Shown here one piece after another: positions 24,171 through 35,465 of a DNA stretch of 64,000 nucleotides; positions within the stretch are counted from its first letter, which is position 1; each line of letters opens with the position of its first letter. Source of the DNA: Primula veris (lineage: Eukaryota; Streptophyta; Magnoliopsida; Ericales; Primulaceae); NCBI GenBank assembly GCA_963682055.1, contig OY821745.1, positions 25,789,342-25,853,341 of the forward strand, in the 5' to 3' direction. Below the pieces are notes generated by a model. That model did no database searches and was not told the DNA's origin. It was given only the letters and a program-made list of their open reading frames with translations. The position numbers were made by a program, and so were the translations under genes.

Positions 24171-25066
24171 TTTCCTATTTTCTTTGGTAATAACTTTTTT
24201 ATTCGAGGCAGTGTTTTTGTGATGTCAAGCTGTGTTATGTTGCGTTAATTCAATTGCTTAAACTTAAAAAAAAAAAAAGAGGCATCGGAGTCAATAGAAA
24301 AAGTTTTTGGAAAATATTTTCACATACTTAAAAAACTTCGGACTATTAGATTAACACCCAATTTTGGATTGTAATCCGCCCTTGCCTCCCTCCCTTTTTC
24401 TTTCACTTTTTCCCTTATTATATTATATATCTATGTATAACCTTTTTGTATATTCTTCAATTACAGTTTTTCTGTTAAAATGATTGTGGAATCATAGATG
24501 TCATTGTAATATATATTAGTGCATAAATAGTTTCTTGCAAATATTAACATAACAAATTAACAACATTCACCATGTTTGTTCATTTAGAAGAAAACAAACT
24601 GGTTTAAACCCTTTCTTGCGACCCCCATGACATGCATAATTCTTAGGTGAGGTAAAGTTTTTCTTTTTTCAATAATTATTACCTTAAGTTTTGCATATTT
24701 TTCAATACGTGTGTCGTCAAGCAAATGAGCTAGCTACCCAGGTACTTCTAGGGTTATAGTCACATGATTCTCACCTCACCGCTAACATTAAAGCCCAAAC
24801 ACTTTCAGACTGATAGTTATTGATTATCAAACGAAAAATCTACTGTGGCATGCATGGTTACTAATTAACTACATTATCTTAATTTTATATGAAAAAATAA
24901 AATTTCTTTTATTACTTTTCCCTAAGCTAGCACCTGGTTGACTTCGACTTTCTTCTTAATGCAAGTTCTTCATATTTTTTGATTGAGTGCAACAACACTT
25001 CCAGTCCTGTAAATCTGTCTTGCGGCTCACTGTGAATTTGGTTGAACATATTTTTTGTTTTTTTGA
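24171..25066. other. Non-coding part of duplication copy 1
   Basis: AT-rich, matched at about 50400-51310 in copy 2. No ORF, RNA gene or terminal repeat is seen. Confidence 0.5.
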
Positions 25067-25221
25067 AGAGACTACAATCAAATATGAAATTGGAGCAAGA
25101 AATTGTTTAACAACTCAATAACTCTAATCTTACACTGAAATAGAAAACAAAATAAATTCTTAATACAAGGTTACAAAGTAACATGAATATGAGAAATATA
25201 AATACTACGACAAAGGTAACT

Positions 25222-26280
25222 TCATATTTCAAGATAACAACCAGACATAACACTCTGAGTATAATCGGGAGAGACCATAACCAACTTCATGCACACCAGT
25301 GTCTTCAGATCAAATGTTAAAAATTCCACCGTATCGGACTCGACGAAACATATTACCAATAGTCTATTCCCCCACATAGTTGAATAATAAACGCCTCCTA
25401 CTTTAACTGGTATGTCCGTCATCACAACATTCCATGTAACATACTCTCTTGAAAATATATCGACTTTGCCCACAACACTTATACATACCCCCTCCCTCCC
25501 ATCCCCATATATTCATCTAGAAACACTGTTTTATGTTACCAAAGAATCCTAGCGCATTCTTCTTACATCTAATATATCTAAATCCATCTCACTACAAAAA
25601 AATATCCGCTTACCATATGAGCGTCTGTTGCTAAACTGTTAATAAAGTGAGTGTTGTAAAATTTTAGCAACTTTTTTCAAAAAGTAAATTGTTGCTATCT
25701 TAACTTTTTTTTGTAATGTCTTGGCTTGACTGTAACACAAATTGTATTCGTGGATCACGTGTAGCTTCCCTTGGTGAAACGCTACCTGACTCATTTCTCG
25801 AGCTTTCTCCATATCATGTTGTCTTTCTAATTATCTTGTGCCACGTCATATGCCATAACATATTTAGATTTTTATACCATTCCCATCTGATCCACCAACA
25901 ACATAAATTGTGTTTTCAAAATCCGAGCAACATCCAAAATGAATTATCTACCCTTGGTATGGCATTCTCACGCCATGTCTCCATTTACGCAATAAAAATT
26001 GTATATAAAAACAGAATACAGTTTTTTTTTTGTAATCATTTGGGTCGTATTCATCTAAAATCACGAGTTCCATACCAACTCCTACAAAAGTACAATAAGG
26101 TGGAAAACGTTTGTGGTACTTATGAATAAGTTTCATATACGACCAAAGACCCGTATCCTGTCTAAAAAGAGTGAGCCTAAATATGGTCACGTCATAGTGG
26201 TTGGGATAGAATTTCTTCATCGAAGAGTCTTCCCAACGTTTAACAATAATCATTATTTTAAGCATACACTAGAATTTCTT
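25222..26280 (-). pseudogene. F-box/kelch-repeat pseudogene, left arm (copy 1)
   Basis: The minus-strand frames in order match a plant F-box/kelch protein lacking its F-box. They show RLTLFRQDTGLWSY, then GVGMELVILDEYDP (first kelch blade), then after a frameshift CCSDFENTIYVVGGSDGNG (second blade, with the YVVGG core), then MAYDVAQD, then QVAFHQGKLHVIH, and finally WNVVMTDIPVKV with CFVESDTVEFLTFDLKTL. Several frameshifts and stops and a 129-bp insertion break it. The resemblance is to the KMD-type family, whose intact members bind targets for SCF ubiquitin ligases. The N-terminal F-box is absent in every copy here. Confidence 0.75.
25590..25718. mobile_element. 129-bp CACTA-like miniature element
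   Basis: It starts CACTACAAAAAAA and ends TTTTTTTTGTAATG, near-inverse CACTA termini. A 3-bp target duplication TCT lies at 25587-25589 and 25719-25721. The other arm of the inverted repeat (about 27110-27150, minus strand) has the empty site CCATCTTGG, proving the insertion and its length. A shortened relative is at about 51833-51907 in copy 2. Confidence 0.82.
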
Positions 26281-26589
26281 CAATGAAGGGTCTTCCCCCT
26301 CATCATTAGGATCTATATTGCTTACCTAGACAAAGAAAGAGAGAGATGATTAGGGTGAATAACTTTACTCCCCATCGTAAGGATGACCAACAATGAACCC
26401 CTTCGCCTGAGAGAGAAAAATTTTGAGCACCCAAATTTACATGAATGGGCTCATTGTTAGCCATCCTTATGACGAAAGCTAGAGTTATTCACCATAGTCG
26501 TCTTTCAATTTCTCTCTCTTGGTAAGTAATACAGATCCTGATGATGTGGGGAGAAGACCCTTTATTGAAGAAATGATAGTGCATGTGAT

Positions 26590-27557
26590 AAATAATTAGG
26601 ATGGTTCAATGTTGGGAAGACCCTTCGATGTAGAAATTTTATCTCAACCACTATGAAGCGACCATATTTAGGCTCGCTCTCTTTAGACAAAATACTGGTC
26701 GTTGGTCGTATCTAAAACATATTCCTAAGTACTGCAAAAGTTTTCCACCTTATTGCACTATTGTAGGAGTTGGTATGGAACTCGTGGTTCTAGGTGGATA
26801 CGACCCAAATAATTACGAGAAAACTGGATTATGTTTTTATATACAATTTTTTATTACATAAATGGAGACAAGGCACGAGAATGCCATACCAAGGATAGAT
26901 AATGCACTTTGGATGTTGTTCGTATTTTGAAAACAGAATTTATCTTGTTGGTGGATCGGATGGGACTGGTATAAAAATCTAAATCCGTTATGGCATATGA
27001 TGTGGCGTAAGATAATTGGATAGACTATCTGATATGGCAAAGGCTCATGAGAAGAGTCAAGTAGCGTTTCACCAAGGGAAGCTTCACGTGATCCACGCAT
27101 ACAATTTGTGTTACGGTCCAACCAAGATGGATTTAGATATATTAGATGTGAGAAGAATGCGTTGGGACTCTTTGTTAACAGAAAATGGTGTTTGTAGATA
27201 AATATTGCGGATGAGATATAGAAGGGTATGTATAAGTGTTGTGGGGAAAGTCGGAAGATTTTCAAAAGAGAGGGTTTTACATGGAATGTTGTGATAGACG
27301 TACCAGAAAAAGTAGAAGAAGTCTATTATTCGACCATGTGGGGGAATAAACTATTAGTAATATGTTCTGTCGAGTTTGATACGGTGGAATGTTTAACAGT
27401 TAATCTGAAGACACTGGCGTGGAGGAAGTTGGATGTGGGTGGTCCCGCTCAATTGTACTCAAAGTATTATGCGTGGTTGTTATTTCGAAATATGAAGTTA
27501 ATTTTGCTGAGGTATTTCTATTTCTCATATTTGTGTTACTTTGTAACTTTGAATTAA
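26590..27557 (+). pseudogene. F-box/kelch-repeat pseudogene, right arm (copy 1)
   Basis: The plus-strand mirror of the left arm. Visible pieces: TIVGVGMELVVLGGYDPNNY near 26755-26815, YLVGGSDGTG near 26940-26975, then MAKAHEKSQVAFHQGKLH (27034 onwards) and LDILDVRRMRWDSLL. A further frame (27228-27557) has FTWNVVIDVPEKVEEVYYST and VECLTVNLKTLAWRKLDVGG. It lacks the F-box and has multiple stops and frameshifts. Some stretches remain readable for 60-100 codons, so decay is moderate. The family is the same as the left arm (kelch proteins of SCF ligases); any coding function is unlikely. Confidence 0.75.
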
Positions 27558-27758
27558 GTGTTTATTTTGTTGTCTATTTCAATGTAAGATTAAAGTAATA
27601 TTGAGTTGTAAAACAATTTCTTTCTCCAGTTTCATATTTGATTGTAGTCTCTCAGAGAATAAAAAATAACTTTCTCAATTGATAGAAGACAAACATAAGA
27701 CCCTATTATATATACCACAAAAATATTCTATATATAAGTATTTCTATCTATATAGTAT

Positions 27759-28744
27759 TGTAAAAACCGGATTTTCGTAGGAAAATATCGTGGTAAAGAG
27801 CGTGAGAGCTATCTCACATTGCCTATTTATGTATTTACCTATATGCTATATAAGTTAAGATTATCCTCCTACTTATTACAGGGCCTTTTAAAGTCGTGCG
27901 GTACAGAGCGAGGAAAAAACTCCATAGTTAAGCATGCTTAGATTGGAGTAGTAAGATGTGTCAAAACGGACAATATTGTTGATACGAGGGTGGCGGGTCG
28001 GCCTGTGTGGCCGGATCGTTACAATTGGTATCATACCAGCTATATGGCCGATTTCCAAACAAGCATGAGTGATTGAACCCCAGTGCGACGTGTTTGACGA
28101 GTACGTCGTGCCTGAAGGGGTAAGAGTGTAAGAACCCGGATTTTCGTAGGAAAATACCATGGTTAAGATATAGATGGCTATCCCACATCGCTTAAATATG
28201 TGAGTACTTATATGGTATATAAAATAGGAGTATCTTACTTCTTATCATCAATGCCTTTTTAAGTCGTGCGGCCCAAGAAGCAAAGACGAAATTAGACCAA
28301 AGCGGACATTATTGTTGGTAGGAAACAGATGGTGGCAGTTCGGTCGGAGAATCGGGTCATTACAATTGGTATTAGAGCCTCTATCAGGCCAGAAATATAG
28401 GGACTAACACGAGTTTTTGAGCCCATGAAGGATGTCGTGCCTAAAAGAGAGGGAGGGGGGTTTGGGATTGTGTTGACCCAGATTTACGAGAATGAATTTC
28501 TGTGGTATGGAGTGTTGTGTCTCAGTCCCACATCGCCCAGATATGAGAGTACCCATGTGGTATATGAAATTACAGATCCATTTTCTATCAATAAGGGCTT
28601 TTAAAGCCGTGCGACCCAAGAAGAATGACGGAATTGGGACAAACAAAACAGTATTGATGGTAGAAAGCAGATGTTGGCGGTTCGGTTGGAGCACCTGGTC
28701 GTTACGATTGGTATCGGGTCAGTCCGTGTGTCTGGGTTGTTACA
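27759..28744 (+). mobile_element. Composite Cassandra-type TRIM array (copy 1)
   Basis: A 986-bp insertion with target duplication AGTAT at 27754-27758 and 28745-28749. It contains LTR1 (27759-28023), LTR2 (28127-28364), LTR3 (28469-28706) and a remnant of LTR4 (28716-28744). They are separated by ~103-bp internal segments with a tRNA-Met-type primer site (TGGTATTAGAGCC at 28367) and purine-rich tracts before the next LTR. LTR1 contains 5S rRNA-like sequence, the hallmark of Cassandra TRIMs. LTR2 and LTR3 lack it and are about 27 bp shorter. There is no coding capacity, as expected for TRIMs. Confidence 0.85.
27918..27960 (+). promoter_or_regulatory. 5S rRNA-like segment in TRIM LTR1
   Basis: AACTCCATAGTTAAGCATGC and the following GGAGTAGTAAGATG match the plant 5S rRNA region spanning the A box, intermediate element and start of the C box. 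In Cassandra elements this region can act as an RNA polymerase III promoter. Here it is diverged and the C box is incomplete. Confidence 0.75.
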
Positions 28745-28849
28745 AGTATAAAGCAGGAGTATATTATATGTGTAACATTGTAAGAGCTAGTTGTACATTT
28801 AATTGTGAGAGTGATCCCATAGCTAGGTATAGTCTCAACTATCCATATA

Positions 28850-30135
28850 TATAAAAATTAAATTATATACAATCTAGCAACGTGTAATAGCTACTCCCAT
28901 ATAGATTATTTATTATATATAGGTGATTGGCGACTAAGCCCTAAAATCCTTGTCCGTGGCTAGTCATATATCCTATGATGTCGTTGGTGCCCTTTTGTGG
29001 TGGCGGATTTCGCCTCCTCATTTTTTTAAAATCAATTTTATTTGTTGGATTAACTTTTTCTATAAAAATATTTAGGCTTTGTTTGGTAGGGGGACTATTT
29101 GTCATAGGACTATCAATTCAATCAGGATTATTAGCGGGTTTTAAAATAAGGTTGAACAGAGTATGGAGAATAAAAGCATATCTATTTTCTAGCAATAGTT
29201 GTATGCTTTTAACTTTTCTGTTTTGGAGGGGGAAGTAAAATAACTTTTAATTTGGTCAAGTGATGACATGTGACCCCAATTTGAAATCGATTTCGCTGGA
29301 AATATTTGTTTGTAAAAAAATTAAAAGTTAAGTATTTAAATTGTTAGTAGTGATAGTTTGATACCCTTTTTTTTAACGTATGTTAGATGGGTATACTAAA
29401 TGTATTTTCCCATTTTAGACCTATTATATTCACGTATTTAATAGTTAAGGAACATATATAAGTATTTACCTTTTTTATAGTAAATCTTACGCTTTTAATG
29501 TCGGAGCTTGTTTTAGTAAAACTCTTTTGAAAACGCTTTAGTGATTATTTAATTTTTTAAAATATTGGTTTTTACACTATATAAAGGTCAATAAAATTCA
29601 AAGGTTTTAAACTTAAAGATTAACCAGAAATAGTTTGGAAATGGGAGAATAACGAGTACCTCAAAAAAAGAGAACATATAAGCAGAAGAAAACGGAGAAA
29701 CTTGAAAAGTTGAAATGGTTATAAATATATAATTTGATGAGCAGAATGTTGAAGTAGATTATAATGAGGACGAAGGGATCAAAGAGGCTATTTGTATTGG
29801 TGTTTTTGGTTAAGGAATTGAAATCTGCACATGCGGGTTTGTGACAGTAAAAATATTACTTACTTGTCGACTTACCAAGTTCGTCAAGGAAACATACTAA
29901 TGTATAGTTTTTCCCCCTCTTTATGGAATTTTTTCTTTGCAAGAGTCAAGGAGAAACTTTAAAGCATCTATGACATCTTACACTAAAAAATTTATCCTAC
30001 AACTAGTGCGATTCTAGATACCTAGTAAAAATATGCAAATAGACAATCCTATACAAAAAGAAGAAAATCAATGATAGTTTAAAATTTGTCACAGTCACAT
30101 ACCTGTATGAACTTGAGTGGATATTTTGAAATTAA
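28850..30135. other. Segment unique to duplication copy 1
   Basis: It has no counterpart in copy 2, where the flanks join at about 62605. Part (29890-30000) resembles 22790-22910, so it may include dispersed repeat DNA. The 87-aa ORF at 28975-29238 is hydrophobic and Leu/Phe-rich but unrecognised. I see no terminal repeats. Confidence 0.5.
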
Positions 30136-31694
30136 ATGAACAATCATCTCTTCTGCAAATGAGAATCTCCTCCGCCATTACTAAACGATAATAGTTTCAA
30201 GTAGCCTACAAAGTTTGAGAGCCAAATTACCATCTCAACAAAAATAAAATAAAAGTAATAACTTTAGCTCATTTTCATGATTTTCCACACACACGCACAC
30301 GCACACATATTTATATATTTGTTCATATAAATAGATGTGTATATATATATATGTGTGTGTGAATTTATTTGTATGTATGTATGTAATCTGAGTTTGAAAA
30401 AGTGTGTGTAACATGTCATTTTTACTAAACTGAAACTTAACCACGCTTTCGTGAGGTCCCTATTTTGTGCAGTCATTGAGTTAGACTGTACAATATCCAG
30501 TTATCTTTATAACCATTAGATTAAAAAATAGAGGGTTAGATGATAAGTTTTCAATAACTAATTTAATTTCTCAATTTTTATTATATATTAGACAAATTAT
30601 GATTTAATAAATTAAAAACAAATTTTACAACACAATAAAAAATCAAATAAAAATATAGAATCCTAGTGAATACTACCCTAAATTTATTATTAATCAAATT
30701 TTGAAAAAAGGGATTTTGTGCCGTTCAATTGACTGAATGCACAAAAGAAAAACCCGCTTCCGTGCTTGATATAAAATTCCCTCCTAGGTAAATGAATGAT
30801 AATAAGAAATTTTGCTTTTCCGTAAAATTTTCCATGTCTAATATTTCCGAAAAAATTATGTGTTTGCAGGCTTGAAGAATTCCTTAGCCTCTCTATAGCA
30901 TATTCGTATATAATAACTAAAAATTGACCTGGCCAGTGCTTCACTGGATATCAATATATAAATTTTGAAGAAAGAAATTGATCACTTATATATAGAAGCA
31001 CCAAAAGAGATAGAAAAAGAGGGACAAAACTTACCCATTATTACCAAAGATGTTCGTTGCTGAAGTAAAACCGCTCTCTAGAGATTAAAACAATAATTTG
31101 ATTATTTTTTTTTATATTAACCACCCCTCCATCCCTCTAAGGAATGCAATTTTGCAACATTAAAAGGATTTCCATCCATTGATGTATTCCGATCCATTTA
31201 TACAAATTATGGATGTATTCATACAACACATAACCATACCCTTCATGTACCATCACGAATTACTAAACAACCTAATTTGAATATGTGAATTCGGTTGGTT
31301 TTTCCAGTATTTATCCATGGAATAAATTTTTTATCTCCAATTTCCTGTTCATCTCATATTTTAATCATGCCTTTTAAGCCATGATTTACCTATATTTTTT
31401 GGGATATCTTGTTATTTAAATTGATTTGAAGATCAAAAAATACAAAGAAAGGAAATATGAATATTAATTTCCATGAGTAATAAATTATAAATTAATTTCT
31501 AAATTCAGTAAGGGAATATATGTTTTTGTTGATATGGATTTGAAATAATTTACTTGTATGGTTTGGTGAGTTTACTCTCTTTTGGATATATGGTGTGATT
31601 TCCATTTTGATCCATTAGATCTAAATGAACGGATAAGAATGATTTTAATGTAGGTGTATTAATAATTTAAAATGCAGCAAAATTGGATCCTCTC
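30136..31694. other. Right end of duplication copy 1
   Basis: Non-coding, AT-rich, matched at 62610-63840. About 310 bp (30445-30755) is absent from copy 2, between two short direct repeats containing CGCTT.CGTG. A (CA)n/(TG)n tract is at 30288-30362. Homology ends after AAATTGGATCCTC. Confidence 0.6.
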
Positions 31695-34299
31695 TATAAT
31701 GGCCTCCTTGTATCCCAAAAAAAAAAAAAACATACTAACCACTCCTAAATAAATCAAAAATTAAATGTTACTTTGACTAAATAAACTAATGTGAAGCCAA
31801 ACTCCATCCTTTTTTTAAGGTGTTTTTTTGTAATGCTTTTATGTAAAGGTAAACACGATAACTTATGCACCCGGGACATAGGTTAATAATATAATTAAGT
31901 TATTCCATCATTAAATGATAAAAAATAATGATGTTAATTGTGACAATGCTTTAAAATATTTTCAAAATCTGTTTCACTAAGTGTTCATCCCTAAATATAG
32001 GTTGCGAGGTACTAGATAGAAACCTACTATTATAGATTTAATGGCTTTAACTATTAATCATTAAATATTGTTTCCTTCGTAGAAAGTTTAATAAACCAAA
32101 AAACTGACCCGAACCCAAAATTTATCACATGCGCGCATGTCTTCAAAAGAAAATTAATTCTTGGGAAATTGCTTCTTATAATTTCCTATTTTTATGATTT
32201 GTTTAAAAAATATAAAGAAGTCAATATATCTTTAAAAATAATTATCAATTCCGATAAAACAATGGAAAGTGTCTTTTGTATATTTACTCTCCAAGTTATC
32301 TAGACAAAATAAATTATTATTTTATTGATAAAGAACTAGTTTATTTTTGTTAATTTAAGATTTTCATTTACAAATTTCTGTAGTGTCCGAAATAAAGGGC
32401 ATGCAACAAATTTTAAAGTTAATCACTAAAACCAAATACTATGTTTTAATTGCCTGGGAAATATGGAATTTATCAAATTTAAAAAGAGAGAGTATTTAGT
32501 AGTACTATATTTATTTACTTCTTTTGCCCAAATAAACTTTGTTCCGCTGCTGTTTTTGAAGTTTGACCGACAGAGAATAAGGAAATGATGTTATTAAAGG
32601 AATCATTACCTACTGTCATAAGGATCATTTAGCTACATGTTAATTGCATTATAATTATTCAAATGCACTTATCTTATCATGTGTCATGAGACATATGTTA
32701 GCAAGACCTGTTATGTAAATATTATTGATCATGATACTCGTTTTCCAATTAATTGTTATAAATGTCAATTAATTTTTTTTATTCTTTTGACGAAAAACAG
32801 TCACCTAATTTGAAAAAATTATTGATTAATACATAAAAACACACTTAATATTCAAAAAAACCCACATCTCAACTATTATTTAAGATTCGATACATATTAA
32901 CGTAGCATCATGAACATCAAAGTTAAAATCTAAGAGTAAAAAGAAATAACATCATATATATAATAAGTATCTAAGTAATTTAAAAGAGATTTTAACCATG
33001 AGCTTTTGATAATTAAGTCTCAAATTATGTACTAAATGATCATTCCAATTTTTAATTATTTTAAACGATAGATACATAAATGTGGCATAAAAGTTAAACA
33101 CAAAAAGTTGAAAAATGCAGCATCAGAGTGTGTATTTAATTTAGATAGATTATACCATGATTTTTGATAATTAAGACACAAATTTTGTACTAAATAAACA
33201 TTTTTTTATGTCTCAATATTTTTTCTCCTACAATTTTTACAACTAAAATCTTTTTACTTCCTTATCATGATTATGGAACATTAGATGTTAGTAAAATATA
33301 GTACCGGAGACTCATTGCGTTAAAAAGAAGCATAGAATTCCATGTAACAAGTCACAATGCAAATAAGCTATCACAACTCTAGAGGAGAAATAAACCTTAA
33401 TTTTGATGCCTTGAAATTGATTTCGTTCTCACTGACCAGTAATGTAGTTTTCCAATATATTTACTTGGAGAATGATTTATAACACGGCTATTGATTTTTA
33501 GTTTGCACAGGTTTCTGAAACTTCTGGGCCGGTTTTCGTGTGGGGCACCGGCGATGGTGTTAGCCTACATGGTGGTGCTTCAAGCTTGAGGTTAACTTTG
33601 CAGAGACCAAAAACTTAGAGAGATGATAATATTACACAATAAATCATTGTCTAGCTATGTGCTACCTTGAACTTGTCATAGTCTTGAGTTTTATCAGTTT
33701 TTTTGTATGCCAGCTACGTGTGTGACATCGTTAAGTGCTAAAGTAAGACTAGTGTTCGTAGTGTAGAAAGCTTGAAATTTGAAATGCTGTGAATATAAAG
33801 GTAGAAGAAGGTAACATAATGGAATACAGCTAATTAAGACCAATGCTATCTCTATCACACTCGAGGCGAAGCACTATATATAACATTGATGCACCTAGTT
33901 TGAAAATCCAGTGAAGCTTGATCAATTATTTTCCATATTTTTGGTAATCAAACTTCAATAATATTATTGAATGTGCTATTGTGCTGTGTTTTCCACAACT
34001 AAAATACATAGTCAGAAGTTTAGAGTAGATGATTTTGCAAAATTCACTAGACTCATACCAATATATATTGCAAATCAACGTTATTTTCCTTTTTCGATAT
34101 TTAATATAATGTCCGATTAAAAAAATTAAAAAATTATGCATCTCCCTAACAGGCCTTTCCATTGAATGGCATATTAAGATAAAGCATGCAAATTTACCCA
34201 AAAAAAAAAAAAAGAACAACTGTAAACACACTGTTAAACCGTTCAGAGATGTATATCATAAACAAGAAAGTTAACTTCCAAAATAAAAAATAAAAACAG
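31695..34299. other. Spacer between duplication copies, no gene seen
   Basis: AT-rich without convincing coding sequence. A short GC-richer stretch (33515-33600, GGGGCACCGGCGATGG) might be old gene debris but gives no recognisable protein. 33741-33806 matches 508-575. The 101-aa minus ORF at 33926-34231 has no motif. Confidence 0.5.
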
Positions 34300-34800
34300 A
34301 AACATAATACATAGTAGACTAAGAAGAAGAAGAGAAATCACGTTAGCGGATTATCACCGGAATCATCTCCTCTACACGCTAAGGTAACGGGGGTTATCCA
34401 TTGGGACTAGACGAGGGTGTATGTTAGGATTAGGTTTTACATTTAGTATAAATTGGGGGTTTTTGCCTTTTATATTAATTATGTTCTTAAATTGTTAATT
34501 GGGGTTAGTTGTTATATTTTTAATTCGCTTCTTTGATTTTGGATTAGTTGTGGATTTAGTATTTTGATTTCGGATTAATGATAATATTAATAGGTTGCGT
34601 GTTATATGCATTGATTATGTATTATTATGGTTGTTGATAGAATTGGGTAAATTATTGTTGAATAAATATGTGTTTTATATTGCGTATACAATGTGTTTGT
34701 TAAAATGCCTGAATGAGTTTTATGTTGATTAGACTTGTTTGGCTAGTTGTGAATCTAGCACTTATGCTTTTGGATTATGTTGTATTACGTTACGTGACGT

Positions 34801-35100
34801 ATGAGATTGTGTTATTTGAATAGTATAATATTATTGGCCGAGGCCTTAATATTTATACGTATGAGATTGTGTTATTTGAATAGTATAATATTATTGGCCG
34901 AGGCCTTAATATTTATACGTATGAGATTGTGTTATTTGAATAGTATAATATTATTGGCCGAGGCCTTAATATTTATACGTATGAGATTGTGTTATTTGAA
35001 TAGTATAATATTATTGGCCGAGGCCTTAATATTTATACGTATGAGATTGTGCTATATGAATAGTATAATATTATTGGCCGAGGCCTTAATATTGATACAT
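34801..35100 (+). repeat. Five tandem 60-bp repeats
   Basis: Four consecutive 60-mers starting at 34801, 34861, 34921 and 34981 are identical. The fifth (35041) differs at four positions. Each contains the palindrome GGCCGAGGCC. Because 60 is a multiple of three, one frame stays open for 100 codons and encodes a repeated 20-residue hydrophobic unit beginning MRLCYLNS. That ORF is most likely a side effect of the repeat. The related LTR near 1.76 kb has one unit. Confidence 0.95.
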
Positions 35101-35465
35101 TAGCAATGGTCTCTGTCTCTTCCTAATTCCGGGGACAGAAGACGGCAGTGGGGATAGGGAATGACTCGTCTTACGGACTGGGGCGAGTGGCATGAGAGAT
35201 CCTAGTGTGCACTATATTTATTTTTATGTTAGCTATGGTCTCTGTCTCTTCCTAATTCCGGGGACAGTAGACGGCCGTGGGGATAGGGAATGACTCGTCT
35301 TACGGACTGGGACGAGTGGCATGAGAGGTCCAAGTGCGCACTTTAAATCTACTTTTATGTTAGCAATGGTCTCTGTCTCTTCCTAATTCCGGGGACAGAA
35401 GACGGCCGAGGGGATAGGGAATGACCTACCTTACGGACTGGGGTAGGTGGCATGAGAGGTCCATG
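35101..35465 (+). repeat. Three tandem ~130-bp repeats
   Basis: Units begin at about 35101, 35230 and 35361 with TAGC.ATGGTCTCTGTCTC. They share TTCCGGGGACAG, GGGGATAGGGAATGAC and TTACGGACTGGG. The third unit is shorter. Inverted equivalents occur twice at 1546-1740. The units are GC-richer than the surroundings and may belong to LTR regulatory DNA. Confidence 0.9.

Larger units (their letters stand above)
25067..27652. repeat. Large inverted repeat of kelch pseudogenes (copy 1)
   Basis: Two arms (25067-26401 and 26447-27652) are inverted copies around a 45-bp spacer. The outer ends are AGAGACTACAATC and its inverse. Each arm carries a decayed F-box/kelch gene 3' part, reading outward from the centre. 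The left arm is longer mainly because of a 129-bp CACTA-like insertion. The same structure is at 51311-53788, so it existed before the segmental duplication. Transcription across it would give a hairpin of over 1 kb. Confidence 0.88.
16665..31694. repeat. Large segmental duplication, copy 1
   Basis: This block matches 36669-63840 in the same orientation along most of its length. Landmark pairs are 17399/37409, 18236/38240, 18963/39114, 21911/40325, 23491/49767, 25067/51311, 27759/53895 and 31694/63840. Copy 1 has about 1.7 kb (20160-21905) and 1.3 kb (28850-30135) without a counterpart. It lacks the two retrotransposons found in copy 2, and the empty target AATAC of one is visible at 22248-22252. 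The left boundary lies inside an old copia-like LTR. Confidence 0.92.

Noticed and set aside
34801..35100. 100-aa membrane-like repeated protein
   Set aside because: Open only because the repeat period is 60 bp; sits in an LTR with no gene context. Kept as a repeat.
34801..35465. CRISPR-like array
   Set aside because: Repeats are contiguous with no unique spacers, in a plant genome. Tandem satellite-like arrays.
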